The position numbers and the translations under genes are program-made. From the NCBI RefSeq assembly GCF_932526225.1, contig NC_064045.1:11258442-11322441 (forward strand): DNA of 64,000 nt, written 5' to 3'. This document shows positions 1-11,200 of this stretch, in pieces. The stretch is from Nematostella vectensis (Eukaryota; Cnidaria; Anthozoa; Actiniaria; Edwardsiidae). Position 1 is the stretch's first letter. The number at the start of each line of letters is the position of its first letter. The notes beneath the pieces are model-generated. The model had not been told where the DNA came from, searched no databases, and was given only the letters and a program-made list of their open reading frames with translations.

Positions 1-3000
1 ATTTTCTCTTTCCGCAAGGGAATGTTTTTGTAGTAGATCATCACCCTTTCTTTTACCACTTCCGTTATCTCAGCTACTGCCTCTATGATCTCATACAGCC
101 CGCCGTATAGGGGCCTGAAGGCGACTTTGTGAACAGTTCCGTCTGGTAGCTCGACATTCACCCGTTCATTGTCAGACAGCGCGATGATACGCTCATTGAC
201 CTTAAAACCAAGGTCACTGCAAAAGAAGTACCCATTCATTTCAGGTATGTTAAAAGGGCAGGAAGACGAGGTTCCTAAAATACGTCCTCTCGCACGGGAA
301 TAGGAAATGTAAAGATTATGCGTTCAACTATCAGGTTCCAAACGCTATATCAAGTTGAAGTATGTTTTGTTTAAGCCTGAAATACAGCCGCCATTATTCA
401 GTTGGGATAGAACAATCGAACGCTGTGACGTCATTTATCCCCAAAATCAACTACGGGATGAAATGCCTCGCTCTGAGTCGCAAAAAATCACAGCACGCAC
501 AGACAGTGCAAATGGCGATTGGCAAATGGTTGTTCCACAGATAAAGGGTATCAAGCGTATCATAATATTATGAAGAGAAGAGAAAAGTGGAGAAGAAGGA
601 CAAACGAGAACAAAGACCTACTCGATACGAGTTTGGCGGTCACTCTCATCGCTGGCATTGAGGTGAAGTCTCTCTGATTCCGGTCTGACAAGCATAGCAA
701 CCTTAAAGTCGCCTCCTCCCACATTCTTCTCGATGGCAGTAAACACCTATAAAGGAAACATAAAAAGTAGACACTATTTCATTTAAGGGATCGGTGCGGA
801 TTAAGTTTTTTTACTGAGAAGGGGTGAGACATGATGGCAGTTGGTAAGGGGAAATATATTTCCTTAATTTAGCTGGTTCTCAGTGACTCAATTCATACCC
901 TGAAGGCAGTTTTATGGATAAATGGTCACCATGTGGTTTGCGGGGATGCATCCCCATGAAGGAAATGCTGTAGTAACCTATGCCTCCTTAGGAGATACAA
1001 CTACCTACACATAAGGTATAAATCAACACAACGTTGAAAAAGTATGTCGAACGCCTCTGTGAAACAGGGTAGTTGCGCTGACGTTTCGAGCGTTAGCCCT
1101 TTGTCGGAGCAAAAGCGTTTGCTTGATTAAGCATCAGTCTCGATTATTTCTGGAATCACACATATGGGTAGGCTCAATGTCTTACCCATTGCTTTTATTT
1201 TACCTGGCTGAGGAAGGCGTGTCTTTGCAAGGCGATTGGCCTCTCTGGGTAAAATGTCCCACGGACAAGAAGTCCATGGGCATCTGGTTTAAACTCCAGC
1301 TTGATAATGCTGTCTGCGGATACTTCCTTTGTAGGTGTCAGCCCTTCATCACGGCCATAAAATGTAAGGGCACCAGGTTCATACGCACTTCCAGTGATTT
1401 TAAGGTCTTGTACCATAAAGTGCTCGACGTGCCAACAACCAAGGTACCGGCCACCAAATTCAATGTCAACCTCAGCATCTTTAAAATAAAACTTTATTTT
1501 ATTATTTTCGTCCCAGCTTGAATAATTCCCAAAACTTTTGAGGGTGCATATTCTTGAATGAGGGGATGGCATGGGGCATAACCATCATGAGGCTCTGTTC
1601 TTTGGATCATGTGGTGAGTTTGATACCCCTCTATGCTAGCCACTAAGACAGTAATTAAATAAGAACTTTACTATTCAAAAAGAAGTAGAGAATGTATTGC
1701 TTATTTGAGGTGGTGTTTGCAAGGTTTAAGGCTCTAGGACTGGAAGTATTGGTTTAACATTACTTTTTTTTATCTAAGTTTAACTCCAAAAAAATTCATT
1801 TGATGAACAGGTGAATATTTTGAGAGATGTAAAAATGACCAGTAGGCAAATGCTGTAGCAGAGCTGGTCTGTGCACCTCATTTCTGGTTTATGTAATGCC
1901 ATTTATCCCTTTAAAATTTATCCCATTTATCCCATTTGAAATCGATAAGCAATTATTGCTGGTTGATCCAGACTCAATAAAGGAAGAGGACAAATTAGAA
2001 AATAAACAACACAAGCATAGGGGATTATAGCCATCCAAATTATCCCTGCTCTTTAATGTATTCATCACTTATAATTCATGTACCTACCAAATGAATTAGA
2101 ATTGTTGATGTTAATAGTGAACTCAGATCCGTTGTTCATTTCAACCACAAAAGCATCTGGTGTGCTTTCCACTGTGCGAACTGCGTTCCCGATCCATACC
2201 ACGTAATCATCTTTGACATAGCGCTGATTGGCAGGACGTTGTGGCCTGTGATTAAAATGAGAGTTTGGGGGTCGGAATAAGGGTTCAGAGTGGAGGGGAG
2301 TGAGTCTCTCAAACAGAGCTTTCATTTGATGTTCATCTATGGCAGGAAGAGGCCCCAAAGTACTGAAATCGAATCCAGTATCTTCACTTTCCTTTGGTTT
2401 CTGCTTTCTCATGCCATTGTCTTCATCTTCTTTTTGCTCCTGCTTACTCATGTCACTTGATGATTCTGAAAGCAAATTAAATGCACACTTTGTTTAAAAT
2501 AATACCTAAAAAATAAACATAATAACATGAAAATCAAAGTGCATAGTACAAGTGATATGGATTATGGTTATGATGACAATGATGCTGATGATAGCAAATT
2601 AAATGCACACTTTGTTTAAAATAATACCTAAAAAATAAACATAATAACATGAAAATCAAAGTGCATAGCACAAGTGATATGGATTATGGTTATGATGACA
2701 ATGATGCTGATGATAGCAAATTAAATGCACAATTTGTTTAAAATAATACCTAAAAAATAACCATAATAACATGAAAATCAAAGTGCATAGTACAAGTGAT
2801 ATGGATTATGATTATGATGACAATGATGCTGATGATAGCAAATTAAATGCACAATTTGTTTTAAATAATACCTAAAAAATAACCATAATAACATGAAAAT
2901 CAAAGTGCATAGTACAAGTTATATGGATCATGATTATGATGACAATGATGCTGATGATAGCAAATTAAATGCACAATTTGTTTAAAATAATACCTAAAAA

Positions 3001-4859
3001 AATAAACATAATAACATGTAAAACAAAGTGCATAAGTACAAGTGATATGGATTATGATTATGATGACAATGATGCTGATGATACAGTAGTAGTGATGGTA
3101 CTTGGAGATAAAGAAAATGATGACTGCAGGCTGGTGGCACTTTTATTGATAAATTATACATTAATAAGATTGTTTCATCTGAAAGGAATAAATATAGATA
3201 CTCAGGTACAGGCATACCCAGGATTGGCTAAGGGTGGTGGGGGGGGGGGGGGGGGGGGAGGTGGGGAGGTGAGGAGGTACATAGTCATAGGTATCATATA
3301 CCTCATACTGTTATACTTTATTGTTTTATTCCCTCCCTTGGCCTCCAGCTTCTCCATTCTCTGGGCATGTTGTTATAATAAAGACTTAGCAAATATTAAT
3401 TTAATATTCTGTAAGGCATTTTTAACATTATAACAATATGGAAGAAGAGTTGTACACTATGGCTAGTGTTTTGTTATGACTACTCTCTCACTTACCAGCA
3501 GTGGGAAAAGCAAATGGTGGAGGCTGATATGGACGAAGAGATGTACACTATGGCTATTGTATGGCTATATGACTACTCTCTCACTAACCAGCAGTGGGAA
3601 AAGCAAACGGTGGAGGCTGATATGGAAGAAGAGATGTACACTATGGCTATTGTATGGCTATATGACTACTCTCTCACTAACCAGCAGTGGTGAAAGCAAA
3701 CGGTGGAGGCTGATATGGAAGAAGAGTTGTACACTATGGCTATTGTATGGCTATATGACTACTCTCTCACTAACCAGCAGTGGGAAAAGCAAATGGTGGA
3801 GGCTGATATGGACGAAGAGATGTACACTATGGCTATTGTATGGCTATATGACTACTCTCTCACTAACCAGCAGTGGTGAAAGCAAACGGTGGAGGCTGAT
3901 ATGGACGAAGAGATGTACACTATGGCTATTGCATGGCTATATGACTACTTTCTCACTAACCAGCAGTGGTGAAAGCAAACGGTGGAGGCTGATATGGAAG
4001 AAGAGTTGTACACTTTAAGCTTGAAGGACTAGCATCTGGACCTGCATCAGTCACCACGTCATCGCCTTCCACAGAAATCCCCTGCGGGGGTGGAGCCTGG
4101 CATGCATTCTTCCAGCCTGAAAATGTCAATTAAATATGAAGGCTTGGCTGGACATTTATTATATCTTTGATAAACACTGAAATCAAACTCCCATTTGGAC
4201 ATTTTATATGGCTATTAACACAAAAAAAAATTCCGTATCACTACATTGGGTGGGTGCACCACTGACGAAGAACGAAATTACAATAGAACAATGAGATAAT
4301 CGAGCCAATCTTGTTAAGCCCTACGAGCGGGTTTCTACACTTTTCTCCATATGAGTACAGTTCACATGGGATCAAAAGGAACCTGTTTTATTTGATGACA
4401 GCTTAACAGCAAAACGAAAACATACAATTAACCAAAATTTTGATTTTTTGCTCTCCGGTCGCCATATGCTTACGCGTCGCTTCGCGTATGGCCCCATTCG
4501 AAACATTTGAAACCAGAAATACTTTTGTCTTCTTCATACTTACCTATATGAGCATTCATCGGATTCTTCTTAGATTCTGCTATGTAGGACTCAGCGAAAT
4601 AGTCTTTCTTTCCATCGATTTTACTTCTCAAATCTTGGCGGTTGACGCTTTCTAAAACGTCCTGCAACACAGCAAAGTCTGTCGGTGTCAACTTTTCATC
4701 TTGGCACAGATAGTGGAAAACATGGAAAGCTTCGGACATGTCGTTTCTGGCAGATCCAGGGATTTCAAGCAGAAACTTTAGTTTCTCTACTTCCTGAGGC
4801 GCCAAATCGTTCGATAGCTCCAACAGAAATTTCCTAAATTCGAGTCTGATTTTATCCAT
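1..4859 (-). CDS. Death-effector-domain protein, six exons, C-terminus off the left edge
   Basis: The exons, in reading order, are 4859-4544, 4116-4042, 2465-2084, 1552-1204, 746-622 and 216-1, joined by GT-AG introns with matching phases (about 487 codons visible). The start is the ATG at 4859-4857; a longer upstream frame begins with TTG. Residues about 4-82 read as a death effector domain: six-helix-like spacing and the RxDL motif as RQDL at residues 74-77. Exons 2-3 are acidic and Lys/Pro-rich linker. The rest (exons 3-6) is beta-rich with many charged residues, and I do not recognise it. DEDs assemble caspase-8/FADD-type apoptotic or inflammatory complexes, so a cytoplasmic adaptor role is inference. 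The exon 2 donor (GCAG/GTCCAG) and exon 3 donor (AG/GTACAT) were chosen by phase and are the least certain joints. The gene is head to head with CHTF18. Tandem repeats fill introns 1-2. Confidence 0.72.
1014..1112. repeat. Dispersed repeat (GACGTTTCGAGC family), copy 1
   Basis: The stretch shares order and wording with 43444-43546: an AATCAACACAA start, a CTCTGTGAAA centre, then TGACGTTTCGAGCGTTAGCC against TGACATTTTGAGCTAGCC. It lies in an intron of the DED gene. It is non-coding, the younger-looking of the two copies, and I cannot classify it. Confidence 0.6.
2471..3085. repeat. 122-bp tandem repeat, about five copies
   Basis: The unit AGCAAATTAAATGCAC... recurs at 2471, 2593, 2715 and onward with a 122-bp period and few changes. 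The first copy begins inside the splice acceptor of DED-gene exon 3 (minus strand) and shares its polypyrimidine tract, so the array looks as if it grew out of the splice junction. A G run follows at 3235-3261. Confidence 0.85.
3466..4018. repeat. 93-bp tandem repeat, about six copies
   Basis: The unit contains ATGTACACTATGGCTATTG, CTCTCACTAACCAGCAGTGG and GGAGGCTGATATGG and recurs every 93 bp, for example at 3541 and 3634. Because 93 is divisible by three, two plus-strand frames stay open and give 31-residue repeated peptides. It lies in intron 2 of the DED gene, about 25 bp from exon 2, so it is treated as a minisatellite rather than a gene. Confidence 0.8.
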
Positions 4860-5209
4860 GTTCTCAGCCGTTGAACCAACCAGTCGAGAAGGATCTTTCG
4901 TTTTCAATTTATATCCAGGGGTATTCCCCGAAAAATGACGTAGTTTTGTCAAAAGAGTTAGACCTGCGTTATGATTGGCTGAAATTGGAAAATAAAACAG
5001 GATTCGGATCGGAACTTGTCGTCAAAAAGCCGAGTTCTTATTGACTAAAATAGTCACGTGATTTTATTGATTTTTGGCGCGGAGGAAATCTAAACATGGC
5101 TGCTGTTCGACTTTATTCCGATAGCAAATGTTCCACCATCTAGCAGCTCGTATGTTCATGCAGATATGACTGCGTAATGAGTTTGTAAGATCTCCCATTA
5201 TTTGAAAAC
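4860..5209. promoter_or_regulatory. Bidirectional promoter between the DED gene and CHTF18
   Basis: The two start codons lie 350 bp apart and point away from each other. The interval holds an E-box TCACGTGA at 5054-5061 and TTTGGCGC at 5073-5080, which matches the E2F consensus TTTSGCGC. E2F control is usual for replication genes and would suit CHTF18. No TATA box is visible. The sites are seen directly; their use is inferred. Confidence 0.55.
5096..5143 (+). other. Short upstream ORF in the CHTF18 leader
   Basis: An ATG in a good context (AACATGGC) at 5096 opens a 15-residue frame that stops at TAG before the CHTF18 start at 5210. A second tiny frame starts at 5149. If transcription begins upstream of 5096, these would reduce initiation at the main ATG. 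The transcription start is not known from sequence. Confidence 0.35.
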
Positions 5210-8200
5210 ATGGAAGATTGGGATATTCCGCTGCAATATCCCGATGAAGATGATTTCGAAGATCGATATGCGGATGAGATGGAAATTATGGACGAAATCG
5301 GTGCTGGTGAGTTGTTGAAAATTGTTTAATTCTTAACTCATGTAATACTTACTTAACTTACTCAATTCTTATTTAGTAGCAGAGAACTGTTGCTAATTGT
5401 GTATTTTCTAAAGATCTATCATCTTTGAGGGTCAAAATCAAAGGTACTAATATCATGGTAACAATCACAGGGTTTCCTTCTTCAAGAAAGACTTTAAATT
5501 TCGGGCATGAAAAAGACAGCACAACTGACGGAGAAACTGGCAAGAAACGTGATCACGATGAAATGTACGGCTCACCACTTGATGAAAGCATTGAAATTCC
5601 GAAAGATCAATTAAGTAAGTTTCTGTGGGGTATATAAACATTCTACCAATAACTCTGCTATCCCTTAGGGTTTAGGGGGGTTCAAAGACTCTTCTGATTT
5701 TGCCAATGGAACATCCTATCCGATAACAACAGGACTTAAAGATTACATGAGAGCACTTTTTAAAGTTGTCAGAAAAGAGATGTGCATGCTTGCGGCGACT
5801 GCAATACAATTCATAAATGTTTGTTTTTAGTCCCATCTCCCATGGGGGGGGGGGGGGGGTCTCTCCCTTAAGAATATACACATGCTCTTCCTATTCCTTA
5901 GGGTATAAAATTCGCACCAAGTGCTATCCCTTAGGGTCTTCTGGAAATCTGCTATCACTTAGGATGTCTACCAGGTGACCAGACCCCCAAAAATAAAAAT
6001 CACACTTCCTGTTAAAGTTTGTAAGACTTTCTGTTTTAGAAGCCTGTCAATAAAACTCAGAAACCTGATAATTTGTTTGTTTTATCTGCTACCCTTAGGG
6101 TTAAAAAATCCAAAAACCACACCCATTTTGCTATCTTTTAGGGTTAAAATCATTTCTTGACGGGCATATGTACATTTTTTTAGAGAGAGTCCCCCCATGG
6201 CCCATCTCTTACAGTATGTAGGTTTACAAATGTGTTTCAACCACACCTAATGTACCATACTACACTCTGAAGGTTCTCATTTCGTTGATAAAGCTAGCCT
6301 GATTAATGGTTTGTGGTTCTAGGTCCTGTTAACAAGCGACCACGTTGTGCAAGCCCAAATACCCAAGATAAGCATGATTTGAATGATAACTCTGTACCGT
6401 CTAATCAAACAACCAATGGACACCACCTGAATCAAAGTCCTGAAACTCTAAAGTATGGTACATCACAAAATATCCTATTTGATAGAGGGTATGGACTGTC
6501 GCAAGATATCCCATCCCATGGACATATGCCATCAAGGCTGGGGAAGACTCATGTTTACACTAGACCACCAATGAACAAGGAGTGTGTTACTGTGACAAAG
6601 ACTGATGGTCAGAGGCTGTATCTTTGTCTTGACGCAGATGACGACTGTCAATCACAGTTGCCAAAAAAGGTATGCTTGCTGCGATTTGTGGTTGTCACAA
6701 ATAAGTTGTTGTTTCTTCTCCTGTTTTAGATAGAATTAGATGGCTTGACTTTCGCCTTTTTGCTACTGTAATTTACCAAAGTTCCTGTACAGTATAGAAT
6801 AGAAATAACAAATTATGGAAAATAATAAAACTGTTTTTTTTGAAAGCCTGGTAAGAAAGGGGTATTTTTTCCAAATGCTAGCTTAACCAACAGCTTTGAG
6901 GTTACCTCTGGTTCACAGATTTTTGCCAAAATCAGCTATGGTTAAAGTAAAAAAAGGACCACTGGGACCATAATAAACCCTCTAGCAAGGACAGGGGGTC
7001 AAGTTTATTTGAAACCTCTCGGTTTTTCTCCCACACATGTATAACAAGTATAAGTAATTGCAATCCCTTTTTTCATTTCAGAACACAAAGTTGCATGAAA
7101 TGAGAAGGAAGTTTTCACAAAATCTGCTACAGGTCCCATTTCATGTTCTGCAACAGCAAGTTAATGAACAGGTAACTAAAATACAAATAGTCTGGTGGCA
7201 GAAGCCGGAAAATAGGGGTTTCGCACAAGTCGAGAGCTAGAGAAGGCTTCAGAGCAGATTTAAGTCAGGGCTTCTGGAATTATGCGCTTGTGCGGAAGAG
7301 CGTAATTTGTCTTTCTCCGCGCAATCCCGCGTAATTTGGCTAAATTTTGAAAGACAAAACATTTAAGTTCACAGCTGATGTGTTCTTTTAGGGTTCTTAC
7401 CTCTATTTCTCGTAAAAAAGAGAGATATTCTTCGTAAGAGTGCGATATTTCAAACTGAATTTCGAAAACAAATAAAATAACTATGCATTCTTTGCTAAAC
7501 CGCGAAGGCCTAGGACTAATAAAAAAATACCTTTTTTAATTGGCTGGTGGATAGGACCCAATGAAAACTCTCCTAAGATATTTTCGCCAAAAAAATAAAC
7601 TTTTCAAGTTATTTCGTGCTTACCTTCGGTACAAGATGTAGTTTTGGCGTGACAGTTGATATTCTGTGTAATTTAGCGCATAATTCAGTAAAGAATCCCG
7701 CAAAATTTTGATTTTTAAAGAAAAATGTATTGCAAAATTCCACATAATTTAGCGCGTAATGATTGATTTTCCGCGAAATCTAGCAAAGAATCCCGCGTAA
7801 TTTCAAATTTTTTCCCGCGTTATTCCAGTAGTTAAGTAGATATTGGTCCCCTGAACAACGCCTGGTAGTTAGTGGAGTCGGATTGTGGTATATGTTTTGA
7901 ATTATTTACACTTTTCTATTTCGGGTAAAAAAACCAAAGGGTACCCGAGTATGAATTTTAGAAAATAATTTATTGACCATGCAAAACATAGAATATAGGC
8001 ATGAAAACATTCTACAAACATACTTTCCATATGTTGCAAGTCGCTCCAACTAATACACCCTAAAACCACAGGGTGCCTGAGTCATATATTTGCAAGGTTC
8101 CAGTGTATTCGCGCATAAGCTTGGGGAAAAACCAATAGAGTTTTCATTCTATTGTCGTTTACAGTATAACTCAGAAGCAACCTAAACATGATACTCCAGT

Positions 8201-11200
8201 GTCAAATATGGCATCTGAGCTAAATCTAGGCTCCTTTATGCTTCTCTTTTATATCTAATGGAACCACAGGGATTCCAAGTCAAGTTTTCTTTAAAAAAGC
8301 AAGTCAATGGTAAAACAAATTGAGAGAATGTCCACAGTGAAAGCCAACTGAGATCTGTTTGGAAGACAGCAAATGCAAAGATAAGTCAACCTAGCAGTCC
8401 CCTGCTCAATTGCCTACAATGATTGAAGTTTGAGGAAGTTTTTTGTGACAAGTGACCTTGTCACAATTCTTGACGAAGGTGTTTACACATGATGTTGTTA
8501 ATATCTTGGATGGAATGGCATTTATTCAGATGCAAATACGTTTGTGGAGCTTGCGCAGAAATATCTCACCATCATCATGATGCAGATCACCAACAACAAC
8601 TGCTCTATTCTTAACATGGTCTTCGATCAGTATTGGGATACAATGATGAGTTTCCATGCCTATATTGAATGTTTTGCATGCTCAATAAATTATTTTGTAA
8701 AATTCATACTCGGATACCCTGTGGTTTTTCACACACAAAAAAAACGAAAAACCTAAATAATTCAAAACATATACCACAATTCAACTCCACTAACTAACTG
8801 GCATTGTTCAGGGGACCAATATCTACTCAAATCTGCTTTCAAACCTTCTCTCGACTTGTGCGAAACCCCCTGCTGCCACTAAACATATATTTTATTTTTT
8901 ATTTCACTCTATATTCTCTAGATTTTTTTGTAATAATCTTGTAGTTTTTTAGGTGCAACTTACTAAACGATTAAAAATGTAGTTCCATGTTGTCAAAAGG
9001 ATGTACGCTAGCTACACTCACCTGCGATAACGTGGTGAGTGGGCGCAGTAGTTGATCAACTTCTTTTTGGTGGATTACTTTTGATTGTGATACAATTATC
9101 ACTAGAGATAAGCGATACCAATACAGGACATCCCTGCCGCCTATTATAATAAGAAAAGGGCGTATTTTGACAACAAGTTGTAGAATCTAAAGAATGCTTT
9201 CCCATGCATGATAGTGTCGTACAAATAGGGGTCGCATTCAGCTAGATTTTTAGTTGTGAATGAGTTGCCACATTGGAAGGGTTTTTCGATTAGGATTTAT
9301 TGGAGAAGACTAAAGAAAGATTGCTTGAGGGGACTGTATACTGTTAGTCATTCCTGTTTATTTTACACTGGTATTTTTTTAGTGGTTCGAGACTTCTAAT
9401 AAATATTTCATAGACAATCCTTGGATTCTATACGTTCTTGCCCGGCTGTGTCGACCTGTTGTGTAACACTTAGGCCATTCATATGGTAAAGGTATATCAC
9501 TCTATACAAAATTTTGTTTTTATTTCAGAGAAGGAGTAAAGCCAGGGCAGAGTCGGACAGAGTTATGGCAGCAGTGAGAAGGTACAGTAAATACAGCGTT
9601 ACAAAATATGCAGAGATATCAAAAATCATGCACCTAGCCGGGGGGAGGGGGTTATTGGCCAATAGTCAACTTAGTGGTTAAGGCCTGGCTAAACATTCAA
9701 ACATGTTTGTAAAACATTGAAATCAAACACTCACGCAAGCATGTTTGGAATGGGAATTTCGAGTGGTGATTGGATAAAATCACGAAGAGCGCGCAATGTT
9801 TTGTGTGATGAGTGGATGCGTTCAACACAAATGTTTGATGAAAATGTTTTGATCTTGTTCAAACATCTGTACATGTTGTGGAAGCCAATTGAATGCCATG
9901 TTTTTTGGGTGGATAAACGTACAAACATTTGTGTCGAACAAGACAAACAGGTTTGACAAACAGGTTTGAATGTTTAGCCAGGCCTTTAGGTGACCATTCA
10001 CTAGGCAACCATGCTAAGTCATTAGGCAACTGGATGCCTAATAACTTTCCTGCAAATGACAGTTTTCCTTATAATTGTCCCAATAAGAGCACATTTCTCT
10101 TAGCATTTGTACACACAAGCAGCAACTATTTTTTTGTTGATTGTAGCATAATGAGTAACTCACTTGAGATGCACCTGAGATGTCACAATATCGTGATTCA
10201 AGGTCTTAGACAATTTCTAGCTAATCCCCTGTAATTATACAAGTTTGCCATTCATTTAGTGTCATGCATGGGAGCTGAGATCCGCAAATTTACATTGCGG
10301 CAGTGTTTCATAAAGTACCTTCAAAACCAACCATCAGGATGTTTCCCCCTTTTGAATAATCTTGCGTGTGCCCCTGATTGTTTCTTTCTGTTAACTTTAA
10401 GAGCTGTCGAGGGTACTCCTGAAACACAGCCTACAGGTGGAGCAGGCGAGGAAGAGAAACAAGACGAGGAAGAATCCACACCCCTACACCATGGTTTATG
10501 GGTAGAAAAATATTCCCCAAGACATTTCACAGAACTTTTGAGTGATGACGTAAGTAACATATTCAGTGAAACCCTGTTATGAGGACACCACCAGCTTTCA
10601 GCCTCTCGATAAATAGCTCCAAACATTTTCTGTAATTTTTTTATACCAGTATGGATGAGTGCTTAGTGGTTATAAACATGATTATTATACTGGTGATGAT
10701 AGTGATGGTGATTGTAGTGATGGTGATGATAGTGATGGTGATGATAATGGTGGTAGTTAGATAGTGTGGGAACTGGTGACTTTGTTGTGGTGGTGTGGTA
10801 ATCAGTAGCATAATTACCAACAATATTATCATCACTGTTGTTATATGCTCTTGATAACATGATATTTTGCTTCGCAATGCAGGCGATCAACAGAACTCTG
10901 CTGCAATGGCTTAAATTGTGGGATAAGGTGGTATTCAGGAGAGAGAGGAAACCTGTGAAACATCAGCCAAAGGAACAGAAGTCCAACATGGACAAAAAGC
11001 ACAACAAGGACTTTAGAAAGTTTGGCAAGGGAGGACTTGACAGTGACGCATGGACTGTAAGTTCATGTAGTATTCCTTTTATTATCGATTTGCAAAAATT
11101 AGAATGTTAGTGCCTCACATCCACATGAACTGGCGACTTGCACTAAATGATCACAAGACTTTTTATTGGCAAATTCAAGCCAAAATAAACTCAGACATTT

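Noticed and set aside
5640-6150. Interstitial telomere-like TTAGGG
   Set aside because: Motifs are isolated by 40-90 bp and vary; never contiguous hexamers.
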